A stretch of DNA of 64,000 nt from contig NZ_JAMOFV010000006.1 of NCBI RefSeq assembly GCF_023656515.1, positions 334,025-398,024 on the forward strand, in the 5' to 3' direction. The notes beneath the pieces are model-generated. The model was not told the DNA's origin and ran no database searches. It worked only from the letters and a program-made list of their open reading frames with translations. Positions 16,885-25,761 of this stretch are shown here, one piece after another (within the stretch, counting starts at the first letter, position 1; each line of letters opens with the position of its first letter). The position numbers and the translations under genes are program-made. Source of the DNA: Clostridium swellfunianum. GTDB lineage: Bacteria > Bacillota > Clostridia > Clostridiales > Clostridiaceae.

Positions 16885-18276
16885 ATGAGTATCGACAATT
16901 CATCACTATCAAAGCAGATACTAGCAGGTTTAGGCGGAGTTGAAAACATTAGTGATTTTGAAAACTGCATGACTCGTTTGCGTGTGGTTGTCAAAGACCC
17001 AGCTAAAGTAGATAAGCAGGCTCTAGGAAAAGTAAAAGGTGTTTTGAGGGTTGTAGGATCCGAAAGCGAACCTCAAATTATTTTAGGGCCTGGAGTTGCT
17101 GAAACTGTTAGTGCAGAACTAAAGAATGTTGAAGGGTTAAAGTACTCTGAAGTTAATAATGGTGCTGTTATGCAAAAGAAGAGCGCTACAGGCGTGTTTA
17201 GTTTCTTCTCGCATGTTTTTGCCCCATTGATTCCAGTTTTCGCTGGTACAGGTCTTATATTCGGGATAATGAAATTATTTACTTTAATATTTAATATGAC
17301 AAAAGTTCCAATTTTTAACCCAGCTGCGATAGCTGACGGTGGCTCAATGTTTATGGCTACAATGAATGTTCTAGCTAGCACCTTCTTCACTTATTTGAAT
17401 ATAGCAGTAGCAATGCAAGCGGCAAAGGTTATGGGTGGTAACCCTTACCTTGGCTTGGTAGCTGGTGGTATAGTAACTAACGTTGCAGGTCTTAATGGTG
17501 CCGCAATGGGATTCCTAGGATTGACTTTCTTAAGCGGACGTGGAGGAACCTTGGCAGCATTAGCAGCAGGTGCTCTGATTGCTGTTGTTGAAAAATGGAT
17601 TAAAAAGCGTACACCAGATGCACTTAGGGTACACTTTCCGGCTCTTGTATCTGTTGTTGTAGTTGGACTCGTAACCCTATATATCTTACAACCTGTTGCT
17701 GGAGCTATTACAAGTATTATAACAAAGGCACTACTATGGCTGTTCAACAACGCTGGACCATTAGGCGGAGCTGTAATTTCAGGTTTGTTCCTGCCGCTTG
17801 TTATGACTGGTATGCATCATGGTCTTACTCCAGTACACACAACATTAATACAACAGTTAGGATATACTCCCCTTTATGCCTTCAATTCAATGGCAGGAGG
17901 CGGGCAGGTAGGAGCTGCTATAGCTCTATACTTTAAATATCGCAAGCAAAAGGCTCTTCAAAATGCTATAGTTGGCGGACTTCCTGCTGGAGTTCTTGGA
18001 ATAGGTGAGCCATTGATCTTCGGTGTTACCCTTCCTCTTGGAAGAGCCTTTGTAACCGCATGCCTTGGTGCATCAGTGGGAGGATTTGTCTGCGGTCTGT
18101 TCCCAGGCATGGGTGCTATGACAATTAATGTATCAGGTATCTTAGGAATGCTTGTTAATACAAAGCCTTTGGCTTACCTATTAGCATATGCCTCAGCTAT
18201 AGCTGGCGGTTTCGTCATTACATGGCTGGTTGGAGTAAAGAAAGAGAACTTGGCAACCTTTATAATCGAAGAATAA
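16885..18276 (+). CDS. PTS EIIBC, glucose/sucrose superfamily
   Basis: A 463-aa sugar permease. The EIIB domain (residues 1-85) has the phospho-cysteine C28 in ENCMTRLRV; the EIIC domain (about 105-460) has about ten membrane helices, with the substrate-binding segments GMHHGLTPVH and LGIGEPLIFGV. It is of the sucrose/trehalose/N-acetylmuramate branch that lacks EIIA and borrows one, here presumably the gene at 22696. The ATG at 16885 follows GGAAGGAG; an earlier in-frame ATG overlaps this site. Neighbouring mannose- and glucose-phosphate isomerases suggest a mannose- or glucose-containing substrate, not identified. Confidence 0.9.
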   Translation: MSIDNSSLSKQILAGLGGVENISDFENCMTRLRVVVKDPAKVDKQALGKVKGVLRVVGSESEPQIILGPGVAETVSAELKNVEGLKYSEVNNGAVMQKKSATGVFSFFSHVFAPLIPVFAGTGLIFGIMKLFTLIFNMTKVPIFNPAAIADGGSMFMATMNVLASTFFTYLNIAVAMQAAKVMGGNPYLGLVAGGIVTNVAGLNGAAMGFLGLTFLSGRGGTLAALAAGALIAVVEKWIKKRTPDALRVHFPALVSVVVVGLVTLYILQPVAGAITSIITKALLWLFNNAGPLGGAVISGLFLPLVMTGMHHGLTPVHTTLIQQLGYTPLYAFNSMAGGGQVGAAIALYFKYRKQKALQNAIVGGLPAGVLGIGEPLIFGVTLPLGRAFVTACLGASVGGFVCGLFPGMGAMTINVSGILGMLVNTKPLAYLLAYASAIAGGFVITWLVGVKKENLATFIIEE

Positions 18277-18292
18277 TTGAATATTAGCTATT

Positions 18293-18332
18293 AAAAATCA
18301 TGTGCCTTTGAGATATAAGGCACATGATTTTT
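18293..18332 (+). terminator. Intra-operon terminator/attenuator
   Basis: A 16-bp stem (AAAAATCATGTGCCTT, 18293-18308, with 18317-18332) ends in T residues between the EIIBC gene and the ManA-like gene. It could lower expression of the downstream genes relative to the permease or protect the 3' end after processing. Confidence 0.7.
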
Positions 18333-18370
18333 AAAACAGAAGGAGGTTAAAGCACTAAATGGGCTTTAAC

Positions 18371-18410
18371 GGGTGGCTTGCGAATGGGAATGAGCGTGTC
18401 ATAGCCACCC
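18371..18410 (+). promoter_or_regulatory. Leader hairpin before the ManA-like gene
   Basis: GGGTGGCT (18371-18378) and AGCCACCC (18403-18410) can pair around a 24-nt loop, 33 nt before the chosen ATG. An AGGAGG also occurs at about 18340-18347 upstream of an in-frame ATG at 18359. The segment could therefore be coding, giving 28 extra residues, or a structured leader. Confidence 0.35.
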
Positions 18411-18442
18411 AGTGTTTCCGAGTGAAAGGAGGAAAAAAAGAT

Positions 18443-20305
18443 ATGAGTTTTATGTTTAAACCCTTGGCGTATGACGACTTAAATGCAGTAAATAGAATTG
18501 AAATTTCAGATGGTGTTAAAGCTTCACTTGCAGCTGGAAATGATGAGGTTGGCAAGGCTGTTGGCAAGCGGTGCTGTGAGAAAATGAGTGATGGAGCCTA
18601 TGTTTTGGCTGCAGATGGGTATGTAGGTGCTGAATTTGATGTTCTGCTAAAAGGAATAAAGGATTATTGCAGTCAGCAAAACATTCCTTATAACGCTTAT
18701 AGTATGAAGGATATCTATAAAACAGAAGAAGAGATTAACGAAATAACAAAGGAAAGTTTGCCTTTAAATTATGAAGACGACCCAGTTTTATTGTTTGGAA
18801 AGTTATTTGAAGGAAGCATGGAGGATTTGCTTGATAAAGATAAGCTGTCAAGGCTCTGTGACACCTTAAAGGAAAGAGCAAAAGGAATTACAGTAGTATA
18901 TGGATTGGGCAGTGCGGTTAAATGTATTCGTGAAAATTGTGATGGAGTTGCCTATATCGATGTAACACCTAAGATTGCTGCTATACGCGCTAGAGAAAAA
19001 CGCTTCGTGAATATAGGAGACAAAAATCCTCGACCGTTTAATCTGTTAATGAGAAGAAACTATTATGTTGATTTTGAAGTGGTATTAAAGCTGCGTGGTG
19101 AATTGCTTAAAGAAGAAAAAATCGATTTCTACATTTTAGGAAGCGATGATAATAAATATATGATGTTGAGCGGAAAGAGTCTTGAGGAAGTACTGGAGAC
19201 ATTGGTGCACTATCCCTTCAGAGCAAAACCGGTATACCTTGAAGGTATTTGGGGTGGTGAATATATAAGAAAAATCAGGCAGATACCAAAAGAGATTTCT
19301 CCAAATATCGCCTGGATATTTGAGTTTATTCCAATGGAAGTCAGCATTGTTGCTCTTATAGATGGAGCCTATTTAGATATTCCTTTCTATACCTTTGTTC
19401 AGAGAAAGGGCTTATCCATGATGGGAAAGAAATGTATAGGAGAGTTCGAGGGCTACTTTCCTATACGCTTTAACTATGATGATACTTGGCACAGCGATGG
19501 AAACATGTCAGTTCAAGTTCATCCTGACGAAGACTTTGTAAAAGAAAATTACAACGAGTTTGGACGCCAGGATGAAGCTTATTATGTGATAGCAACAGGG
19601 TATGGAGCAAAGACTTACTGCGGATTTAAAGGTGATGGAAGAGAGTTTATTGAGCTGGCTAAAAAGTCTGAAAAGGATCAAAGAGATGTAGATTATAAAA
19701 AGTATATCAATTCCGTAGATTCAGTTCCAGGCCGTCAGATTATGATTCCTGCAGGTACAATTCATGCTTCAGGACAAAATCAGTTTATACTGGAACTGGG
19801 CAGTCTGACTATAGGTTCTTATACTTACAAGGTTTATGATTATAACCGCAAGGATAAATTCGGTGCATTAAGACCTATCCATACAAAGAACGCTGAGCAG
19901 GTGCTGCGTTTTGAGAGAGACAGTGAATGGATAAATAAAAACATTGCTATAGAACCGGTTTTACTTGAAGAAACCGCAGAGTATAAGGAATACATCGTAG
20001 GCAAAACGGATCTTATGTACTATCAAACAAACCGTGTAGAGCTAAAAACCCATGGAACCTATGAAGGCCATAATAATGGACAATTTACAGTTCTGACTTT
20101 GGTAGATGGAGAGGAAATAGAAGTGTATTCAAAGAGTAATCCTAAATTCCGCTTCACCCAAAGGTACCTTGACGTTGTAACCATTCCAGCAACAATTGAG
20201 GATTATATAATAGAGGCTAAAGGCTATCAGCCAGTGGTAATTCACAAGACATTCTTGCGTGAAAATTATACACGCTATAAGAATCCGGACTATAAAAATC
20301 TATAG
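18443..20305 (+). CDS. ManA-like isomerase with N-terminal extra domain
   Basis: The C-terminal part (about residues 258-620 of 620) is a class I mannose-6-phosphate isomerase: EGIWGG, QVHP with Q358 and H360, E378 and the IPAGTIHA motif with H441 supply the four zinc ligands. The enzyme interconverts mannose-6-P and fructose-6-P. The N-terminal 250 residues are not part of normal ManA. With VVYGLGSAV near residue 151 and YIDVTP followed by R-x-R-x-K-R they resemble the core and LID of a P-loop kinase of the uridine-kinase type, but no intact Walker A is present. AAAGGAGG lies before the ATG at 18443; a longer start at 18359 is possible. A canonical manA follows two genes later, so this copy may have another substrate or a regulatory role. 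Confidence 0.75.
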   Translation: MSFMFKPLAYDDLNAVNRIEISDGVKASLAAGNDEVGKAVGKRCCEKMSDGAYVLAADGYVGAEFDVLLKGIKDYCSQQNIPYNAYSMKDIYKTEEEINEITKESLPLNYEDDPVLLFGKLFEGSMEDLLDKDKLSRLCDTLKERAKGITVVYGLGSAVKCIRENCDGVAYIDVTPKIAAIRAREKRFVNIGDKNPRPFNLLMRRNYYVDFEVVLKLRGELLKEEKIDFYILGSDDNKYMMLSGKSLEEVLETLVHYPFRAKPVYLEGIWGGEYIRKIRQIPKEISPNIAWIFEFIPMEVSIVALIDGAYLDIPFYTFVQRKGLSMMGKKCIGEFEGYFPIRFNYDDTWHSDGNMSVQVHPDEDFVKENYNEFGRQDEAYYVIATGYGAKTYCGFKGDGREFIELAKKSEKDQRDVDYKKYINSVDSVPGRQIMIPAGTIHASGQNQFILELGSLTIGSYTYKVYDYNRKDKFGALRPIHTKNAEQVLRFERDSEWINKNIAIEPVLLEETAEYKEYIVGKTDLMYYQTNRVELKTHGTYEGHNNGQFTVLTLVDGEEIEVYSKSNPKFRFTQRYLDVVTIPATIEDYIIEAKGYQPVVIHKTFLRENYTRYKNPDYKNL

Positions 20306-20318
20306 GGAGGGCTATATA

Positions 20319-20888
20319 ATGGATTTTGTTAGAGAACCAAAAGGCATTCAAGAGTTCTTAGGAGAATGCAAGCTTACAGGACAAAATGTTGTAGATCGCC
20401 AAAAGAAGGTTAGAGAATGTGTTAATGTATATAAAAATAATGATGCCATATATGAGCATGGGGAGGACTTGGCATACTGGGTGAGCAATCAGAATTTTAA
20501 TAGACAAAACTATGTTAAGGGAAATCTTCAATGGGGGATAACGTATATAAACCCTTTTACTGTTGATGGTGAATGTGCTATGACCAGCGGCCATTACCAT
20601 GGAGATACAGACTGCGACGAATATTATTATGGTCTTAAGGGAGAGGGATTTCTGCTATTCTGGGATGGCAAGGATGACTTTTACGCAGAGAAAATCTTTC
20701 CAGGCTCCCTTCATTATATAAATGGGCACTATGCACATAGAATTATTAACTCAGGAGATGAGTTTTTAGCTGTAGCAGCCTGCAGTCTTCCTTCCAGCAA
20801 GCAAGATCATAAATCCATAGAAGTTTACGGTTTTCCTTATAGGTGCTATAAGAGAAACGGTGAAATTCAATGGGAAAAACAGAGGTAG
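20319..20888 (+). CDS. Cupin-type glucose-6-phosphate isomerase
   Basis: This 189-aa protein fits the cupin PGI family known best from archaea, unrelated to the usual PGI fold. The metal site is visible: H92 and H94 in GHYHG, E101, and H140 in a GHYAHR segment; a T-x-x-P-like INPF and ECAMTSGHYH complete the signature. It converts glucose-6-P to fructose-6-P. The ATG at 20319 has GGGAGG upstream, 13 nt after the previous stop, so it is cotranscribed. Confidence 0.85.
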   Translation: MDFVREPKGIQEFLGECKLTGQNVVDRQKKVRECVNVYKNNDAIYEHGEDLAYWVSNQNFNRQNYVKGNLQWGITYINPFTVDGECAMTSGHYHGDTDCDEYYYGLKGEGFLLFWDGKDDFYAEKIFPGSLHYINGHYAHRIINSGDEFLAVAACSLPSSKQDHKSIEVYGFPYRCYKRNGEIQWEKQR

Positions 20889-20890
20889 TT

Positions 20891-21811
20891 ATGAAGGCAA
20901 TTAGATTAAAACCAGTTTATGTAAAAAGCATATGGGCAGGAAACAAGCTGCAAAGAATTAGAAATCTACCTAAGGAAGGCATTGGTATTTCCAGAGAAAT
21001 TTGTGCCTACAAGAATTCTGAAAATATCATAGCTGAAGGTGAATATACTGGAAAAAGCATTAAAGAATTAATTGATAATAACCATAAAGAGCTTATGGGG
21101 GATGATCCAAACGACCAGTTAATCCGTGTGGCTTATATAGATGCAATAGAAGACTTGTCAATTCAGGTGCATCCAAAGGAAGAAGAAGCTAAGAAAGTGC
21201 AAGATTACGAAAAATCTGAGTCCTGGTATATTCTAGAGGCAGAGGAAGGTGCTTATATTACAGCCGGAACAGCTATAGATAATAAAAAACTTCTAAGACA
21301 GGCTGCAGAAAATGGAACACTGGAGAAATATATAAATAGGATTTCTGTAAAAGAAGGGGACTTTGTCTTAATACCTGCGGGAATGCTTCATGCCTGTGGA
21401 AAAAATATGCTTGTTATCGAAATTGGCAGCTTTGGGGGAGTTACCTATCGCATTTATGATTATGGAAGGCCGAGACCACTGGATTTAGATAAAAGCTTCT
21501 TAATTCTTGATCCAACCCTTCAGTGCAGCATTAGACATTTTCCACTTCCTTCAGTTCCGAATAATACTTTGAAAATGGGAGTGGAACATGAACTTTTCCA
21601 TGTAGAGGTAATAGATATTTCTGGGGAAATAGAAATAAAGTCAGATGAGCATTATTATGTGTTAACCTGTGTTAAAGGGAATTGCAGTGTTGAGTGTGAA
21701 GGCGAGAGTCATTCATTATCATATACAGAAACTCTGCTGATTCCAGCCAGTTCAGCGGACGTTAAAATAAAGGGTTACTGCCGGGTGCTTAAAAGCTATT
21801 ATCCTCGTTAG
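20891..21811 (+). CDS. manA: Class I mannose-6-phosphate isomerase
   Basis: A 306-aa zinc enzyme with standard length and motifs: SIQVHP (Q92, H94), E110 in SESWYIL, and IPAGMLHACG (H167), then YRIYDYGRPR. It sends mannose-6-P to fructose-6-P. I take the ATG at 20891, three bases after the preceding stop, with AGAGGT upstream; an in-frame ATG 21 nt earlier lies in the cPGI gene. It is the second ManA-type gene of the operon. Confidence 0.92.
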   Translation: MKAIRLKPVYVKSIWAGNKLQRIRNLPKEGIGISREICAYKNSENIIAEGEYTGKSIKELIDNNHKELMGDDPNDQLIRVAYIDAIEDLSIQVHPKEEEAKKVQDYEKSESWYILEAEEGAYITAGTAIDNKKLLRQAAENGTLEKYINRISVKEGDFVLIPAGMLHACGKNMLVIEIGSFGGVTYRIYDYGRPRPLDLDKSFLILDPTLQCSIRHFPLPSVPNNTLKMGVEHELFHVEVIDISGEIEIKSDEHYYVLTCVKGNCSVECEGESHSLSYTETLLIPASSADVKIKGYCRVLKSYYPR

Positions 21812-21837
21812 ATAAATATTTGTGTATGGGGGAACTT

Positions 21838-22680
21838 ATGAATAATAAAATCAGGATAGTGTACGAATCCTTATCTAAATCCGATAAAATAATTGCTGAT
21901 TTCTTTCTACAAAGCGGCAAAGACATAATCAGCATGAATATTCAAGAACTGGCTGCAGCTATCGGCACATCTACTGCATCGGTTTCAAGGTTTGTAAAAA
22001 AGGTTTTGGGCATGAGCCTTTCGGAAGCGAAGATAGAACTAGCTAAAAACATTGAAAGCCTGAGTTTGGAAAATACTAACGAGATTTTTAGCTGGGCTAT
22101 GGATTTTAATGCAGCTCCTCAAAAAATTGTTTCACATATAGAGTCCGTTTGTAATGATGTTTTGCATTTTAATAATTTGAAAGTTATAGAAGAAGTGATA
22201 GAGGCCTTGGCAACTGCAAATACAATTTATTTATTCGGTGTTGGAAGCTCAGGCATTGTTGCACAGGATTTGCAGCAGAAGCTAGTAAAGCTTGGAAAAA
22301 GAACTGTATTTAATATGGACAGTAATTTTGGAGTATTGAATGCAGCCTTATGTACAAAAGATGATGTGGTTATAGCTATAAGCTTCAGCGGTAATACAAA
22401 AGAGGTTAACATTCCTGCAAAATGGGCTAAAAATCATGGTGCTAAATTAGTTGTAATCACAGGAAATATGAAGAACAAGCTTCGTTCCATGAGTGACTAT
22501 TGCGTAACTGTACCAAGCCTGGAATTAAATGAGTCTCGTTTAGCAGCCATATTTTCAAGATATGGTCAGTTGTTTGCTATTGACGTTATATTTATAGGAT
22601 TAGCAAAACGACTAACAAGTTCACCAGAGACTTTGATTGGCGGATACAAAGATTTATTAAAGGAATTAAGAGAGAAATAA
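21838..22680 (+). CDS. RpiR-family regulator (HTH + SIS)
   Basis: A 280-aa transcription factor. Residues 1-77 form the RpiR HTH (IQELAAAIGTSTASVSRFVKKVLG), and about 105-245 the SIS domain, with GVGSSG and SFSGNTKEV contacting a phosphosugar. Such proteins sense the phosphorylated sugar and usually repress the operon they lie in. The twin palindrome at 16788-16837 is the likely target. The ATG at 21838 has GGGGGA upstream. Confidence 0.9.
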   Translation: MNNKIRIVYESLSKSDKIIADFFLQSGKDIISMNIQELAAAIGTSTASVSRFVKKVLGMSLSEAKIELAKNIESLSLENTNEIFSWAMDFNAAPQKIVSHIESVCNDVLHFNNLKVIEEVIEALATANTIYLFGVGSSGIVAQDLQQKLVKLGKRTVFNMDSNFGVLNAALCTKDDVVIAISFSGNTKEVNIPAKWAKNHGAKLVVITGNMKNKLRSMSDYCVTVPSLELNESRLAAIFSRYGQLFAIDVIFIGLAKRLTSSPETLIGGYKDLLKELREK

Positions 22681-22695
22681 ATAAGGTGGTAATAT

Positions 22696-23151
22696 ATGAA
22701 AAAATGTACAGATTTTATTGCCCCTATGAGTGGAAAGCTATTGGATATTTCTAAGGTTCCAGATATAGTATTCAGCGATCGTGTTATGGGAGATGGTTTT
22801 GCCATTGACATAAGTTCCTCTGAAGTTTTAGCGCCTCTAGATGGAACCGTAAGTGTGGTGTTTCCTGGAGGCCATGCAATTTGCATTAGTGGAGATAATG
22901 AAATACAGATATTAATTCATATTGGGCTAGAAACACATGGTATTGCAAGCATTTATAAAATCAAAGTAGAAAAGGGACAACAGGTTAAACAGGGAGATTT
23001 GCTTGTAGAAGCAGATTATAAAAAGATACGTAAAAAAGCTAAATCATCTATTTCTCCCATTGTGTTTTTAAATCAGGAAACCGTTCACCTTCTAAAGGAG
23101 AACCAGGAAGTTAATGCCGGGGAAAATGAAATTGTAGAGGTAATGTATTAA
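22696..23151 (+). CDS. PTS EIIA, glucose superfamily
   Basis: A 151-aa EIIA with both active-site histidines, H60 (GGHAI) and H75 (ILIHIGLET), 15 residues apart. It lies 15 nt after the RpiR gene and should phosphorylate the EIIBC of the same operon. It is clearly diverged from the EIIA at 11237, for instance in its Lys-rich C-terminal half, which fits a dedicated partner. Confidence 0.93.
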   Translation: MKKCTDFIAPMSGKLLDISKVPDIVFSDRVMGDGFAIDISSSEVLAPLDGTVSVVFPGGHAICISGDNEIQILIHIGLETHGIASIYKIKVEKGQQVKQGDLLVEADYKKIRKKAKSSISPIVFLNQETVHLLKENQEVNAGENEIVEVMY

Positions 23152-23231
23152 TGTGAATGTTAATAAGTGCGATCTACTTTTATGTATAGTATATATAATA
23201 GACTTCTAGTTGATATTTTGGAGGTTTAAGC

Positions 23232-24179
23232 ATGTTATATAGAGAGGTTCAAAGCAAGGATATTGATGATATAATACAGATTTGGAACAGCAGCATTTTT
23301 CAGGACAATATTGAAAAGGCACAGCTTGTTAAGTATGTATTCTGCGATGAAAACTATGATTCCAGGTACTTTCAGGTCGCATTGGATGAAGATAAAGTTG
23401 TTGGGTTCATAATAGGAATGAAACGCAAATATCCTTATTGGGAAAAAGGATTACAGGAAGACAAGGCGTGGATAACGGCAATGGCTGTGGATTCCTATTA
23501 TAGAAGACAAGGAATTGCCGGAGAACTGCTCCGACGTATAGACGAGATTTGGTATAAAGAAGGGATAAATCAAATATCACTAGGAACCTACAGCCCTAAT
23601 TATTTTTTCTCAGGTATTTGGGAGGGCTATAAGAAAGCAGCTGAATTCTTTACCTCAAAGGGCTTTAAAAAGAGAGATGCTGCTTATTGGATGAGTCGTT
23701 CATTAAATGGCTATAAGATTCCGCTAAGCATAGATGAAAGAAAAAAGCAGAAAGAATCAGTGGGATACAGCTTTATATCTTTTAATTGGAATTATGGGTT
23801 GGATTTAATTGAATTTATGAAGGAGAATTTTAGTGTAGGATGGCGCAAGCATATAATTGAAGCAATGAATAATAATCAGGCAGAAGACACCGTTATACTA
23901 TGCTTGTTTAAGGACAGCATTGTTGGATATGTACAGCGTTCAATAGATGGAAATCCAAGCCGGTTTGGACCCTTTGGAGTAGCTGAAAAATATCGAAATG
24001 AGGGGCTTGGAGCAATCTTAATCCATGAAATGTGGAAGTCAATGGAAGAAAAGAAAATTCCGTATGTGTTCTTTAAATCCACAGAAGAAAATGGAAGACG
24101 TTTTTATGAGAGGCAGGGTATGCATGTAGATAGAGTTTTTTATCATTATGATATGGTAAAAGCTATAAGTGATCTTTAA
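23232..24179 (+). CDS. Tandem GNAT acetyltransferase
   Basis: Two GNAT folds lie in one 315-aa chain. The first (about residues 1-160) has a full acetyl-CoA motif A, with AMAVDSYYRRQGIAGELL; the second (about 175-312) has FGVAEKYRNEGLGAILIHEM and a C-terminal FYERQGM. Both pyrophosphate-binding loops (R-x-x-G-I/L-G/A) look intact. Substrate unknown. It has its own GGAGGT site 80 nt after EIIA and probably ends the sugar operon or is weakly coupled to it; acetylation of a sugar is a guess. Confidence 0.8.
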   Translation: MLYREVQSKDIDDIIQIWNSSIFQDNIEKAQLVKYVFCDENYDSRYFQVALDEDKVVGFIIGMKRKYPYWEKGLQEDKAWITAMAVDSYYRRQGIAGELLRRIDEIWYKEGINQISLGTYSPNYFFSGIWEGYKKAAEFFTSKGFKKRDAAYWMSRSLNGYKIPLSIDERKKQKESVGYSFISFNWNYGLDLIEFMKENFSVGWRKHIIEAMNNNQAEDTVILCLFKDSIVGYVQRSIDGNPSRFGPFGVAEKYRNEGLGAILIHEMWKSMEEKKIPYVFFKSTEENGRRFYERQGMHVDRVFYHYDMVKAISDL

Positions 24180-24244
24180 GGGTAGCTTGCTGGCGAAATA
24201 AGTAATCCACACTACCCAATATTCTAAGTGGAGGGAAGAAAACT

Positions 24245-24682
24245 GTGAAAGTTACAGAGCACCTTAAAGTAAGCAATCATAAATTTTATCAGTACTTAAT
24301 AGACCAAGTGTTAAAGGATATAGAAAAGTCCACAAAAAAAGCGCTTAAACCTGAAGAAATAATGGATGGGTACAATTATGTAAAAAAAGTAAAGATGAGC
24401 AATGGAAAAACCTATAGCTTAAATATTACTGTAGGACCAATAGTTGAAGATAAGTATTATGAATTATCCTATGAAAGTCCAACTGCTGTAAACAAATATT
24501 ATTATGATATTAGAAAGATGGATGATAATTCTATTGATGTAACGTATTTTGAAGAAAACTCTGCTAAAGGAAGTCTTAATAATTGGATTCACCAGTTTAA
24601 GAAGAAATTATCTCAAAAGTCAATTGAAATGAAAATATCAAATTCCTTAAGACAAATGGAAAAGATAATTATAGAGGGATAA
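24245..24682 (+). CDS. DUF3284-like protein
   Basis: A 145-aa cytoplasmic protein. Its N-terminus (KVTEHLKVSNHKFYQYLIDQVLKDI) and general size match DUF3284, a START-like family often encoded beside PTS genes in Firmicutes; its role is unknown. It starts with GTG after GGAGGGAAG and is the last gene before an IS remnant. Confidence 0.55.
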   Translation: MKVTEHLKVSNHKFYQYLIDQVLKDIEKSTKKALKPEEIMDGYNYVKKVKMSNGKTYSLNITVGPIVEDKYYELSYESPTAVNKYYYDIRKMDDNSIDVTYFEENSAKGSLNNWIHQFKKKLSQKSIEMKISNSLRQMEKIIIEG

Positions 24683-24699
24683 GAACCTGTGATATGTAT

Positions 24700-24898
24700 G
24701 CTCCCCTTATGGTAGACAGATAAAATAAAAACTGTTTATCATAAGAAGGGGCATATTTTTATGGTAAGAAAATCGAAGATATCATTTGAAGATAAATGTA
24801 AAGTTCTTGATAATTTTTTAAATAATAAAAAAGGATTACGCGGAATAGCAAGAGAAGATCAAGTTGAGCCAAGTTCAGTGTAAAAGTGGATTTCATGA
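24700..24898 (+). pseudogene. Remnant of an IS3-type element (OrfA start)
   Basis: An ATG at 24761 opens 40 codons like the N-terminal helix-turn-helix of IS3-family OrfA (MVRKSKISFEDKCKVL ... LRGIARED) and stops at TAA (24881); the same frame continues KWIS and stops again. The stretch before it, with CTCCCCTTATG (24701-24711) and CATAAGAAGGGG (24740-24751), forms an imperfect hairpin like a transposon end. The rest of the element is gone. The remainder of the gap to 25007 holds nothing I recognise. Confidence 0.6.
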
Positions 24899-25007
24899 AT
24901 GACTTTAATTTTAATAACAATCTTTGCGTTAGATACAAGCTATTACTTGTTTATGAGTAATTAGAAATATATAATATAAAAGATAATGGAATGAAAGTAG
25001 TGATGTT

Positions 25008-25748
25008 ATGAATTTTTTAAAGGATGATGAGACATTAGACGATCTTCAGCTTGGAGGTTTATTTGTTATACAGAAAAAAGAAGCTTTTAGATTTGGTGTA
25101 GATGCTGTACTTTTAGCTAATTTTGCAAAAGTTAAAAGAGGAATGAGAGTAATGGATTTATGTACAGGTACAGGAATTATTCCTTTCTTATTAGCTGGAA
25201 AAACTGAAGCTTCATATATTACTGGTATAGAAATACAAACTGAAATGGTTGAGATGGCAAAGCGTTCAACTATCTTTAACAAGATTGAAAATAAGGTTGA
25301 ATTTATAAATGGAGATTTAAAAGACTTAAAGCTTTTAAAAACTATACCAAAGGTTGATGTAGTGACAGTTAATCCACCATATAAGCTTCAAAACTCTGGA
25401 CTTGTAAACCCAGATGATAAAAATGCTATAGCAAGACATGAGATATGTTGTACTCTTGAGGATGTTATAATAGCGTGTAGAACTGTTTTAAAGGATAATG
25501 GAAGAATGTTTATGGTTCATAGGCCAGAAAGACTTGCAGATATTTTATGTACAATGAGAAAGCATAAGATAGAGCCAAAGACTATTAGAATGATTCATCC
25601 TAATACAAAGAAGGCTCCTAATATTGTCCTTGTTGAGGGGCAAAGGGATGGAGGAGCATTCTTAAAGTGGGATCCACCTTTATATGTTTATAAGGATGAA
25701 GGAGGATACACTCAGGAAATTGATGAAATTTACGGAAGAGTAAAGTAA
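25008..25748 (+). CDS. trmN6: tRNA1(Val) (adenine(37)-N6)-methyltransferase family (YabB)
   Basis: A 246-aa class I SAM-dependent methyltransferase. MDLCTGTGIIPFLLA near residue 45 is motif I and VNPPYKL near residue 122 is the (N/D)PPY motif of N6-adenine methylation. The N-terminus DDLQLGGLFVIQKKEAFRFGVDAVLLANF is typical of YabB/TrmN6. It adds a methyl group to A37 of tRNA. The order yabB-rsmI-abrB follows Bacillus; rsmI begins 13 nt downstream. Confidence 0.9.
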   Translation: MNFLKDDETLDDLQLGGLFVIQKKEAFRFGVDAVLLANFAKVKRGMRVMDLCTGTGIIPFLLAGKTEASYITGIEIQTEMVEMAKRSTIFNKIENKVEFINGDLKDLKLLKTIPKVDVVTVNPPYKLQNSGLVNPDDKNAIARHEICCTLEDVIIACRTVLKDNGRMFMVHRPERLADILCTMRKHKIEPKTIRMIHPNTKKAPNIVLVEGQRDGGAFLKWDPPLYVYKDEGGYTQEIDEIYGRVK

Positions 25749-25761
25749 AGGAGTTGTTCGA

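Noticed and set aside
24700-24898. Functional insertion sequence
   Set aside because: Only about 40 codons of OrfA remain with in-frame stops and there is no OrfB.
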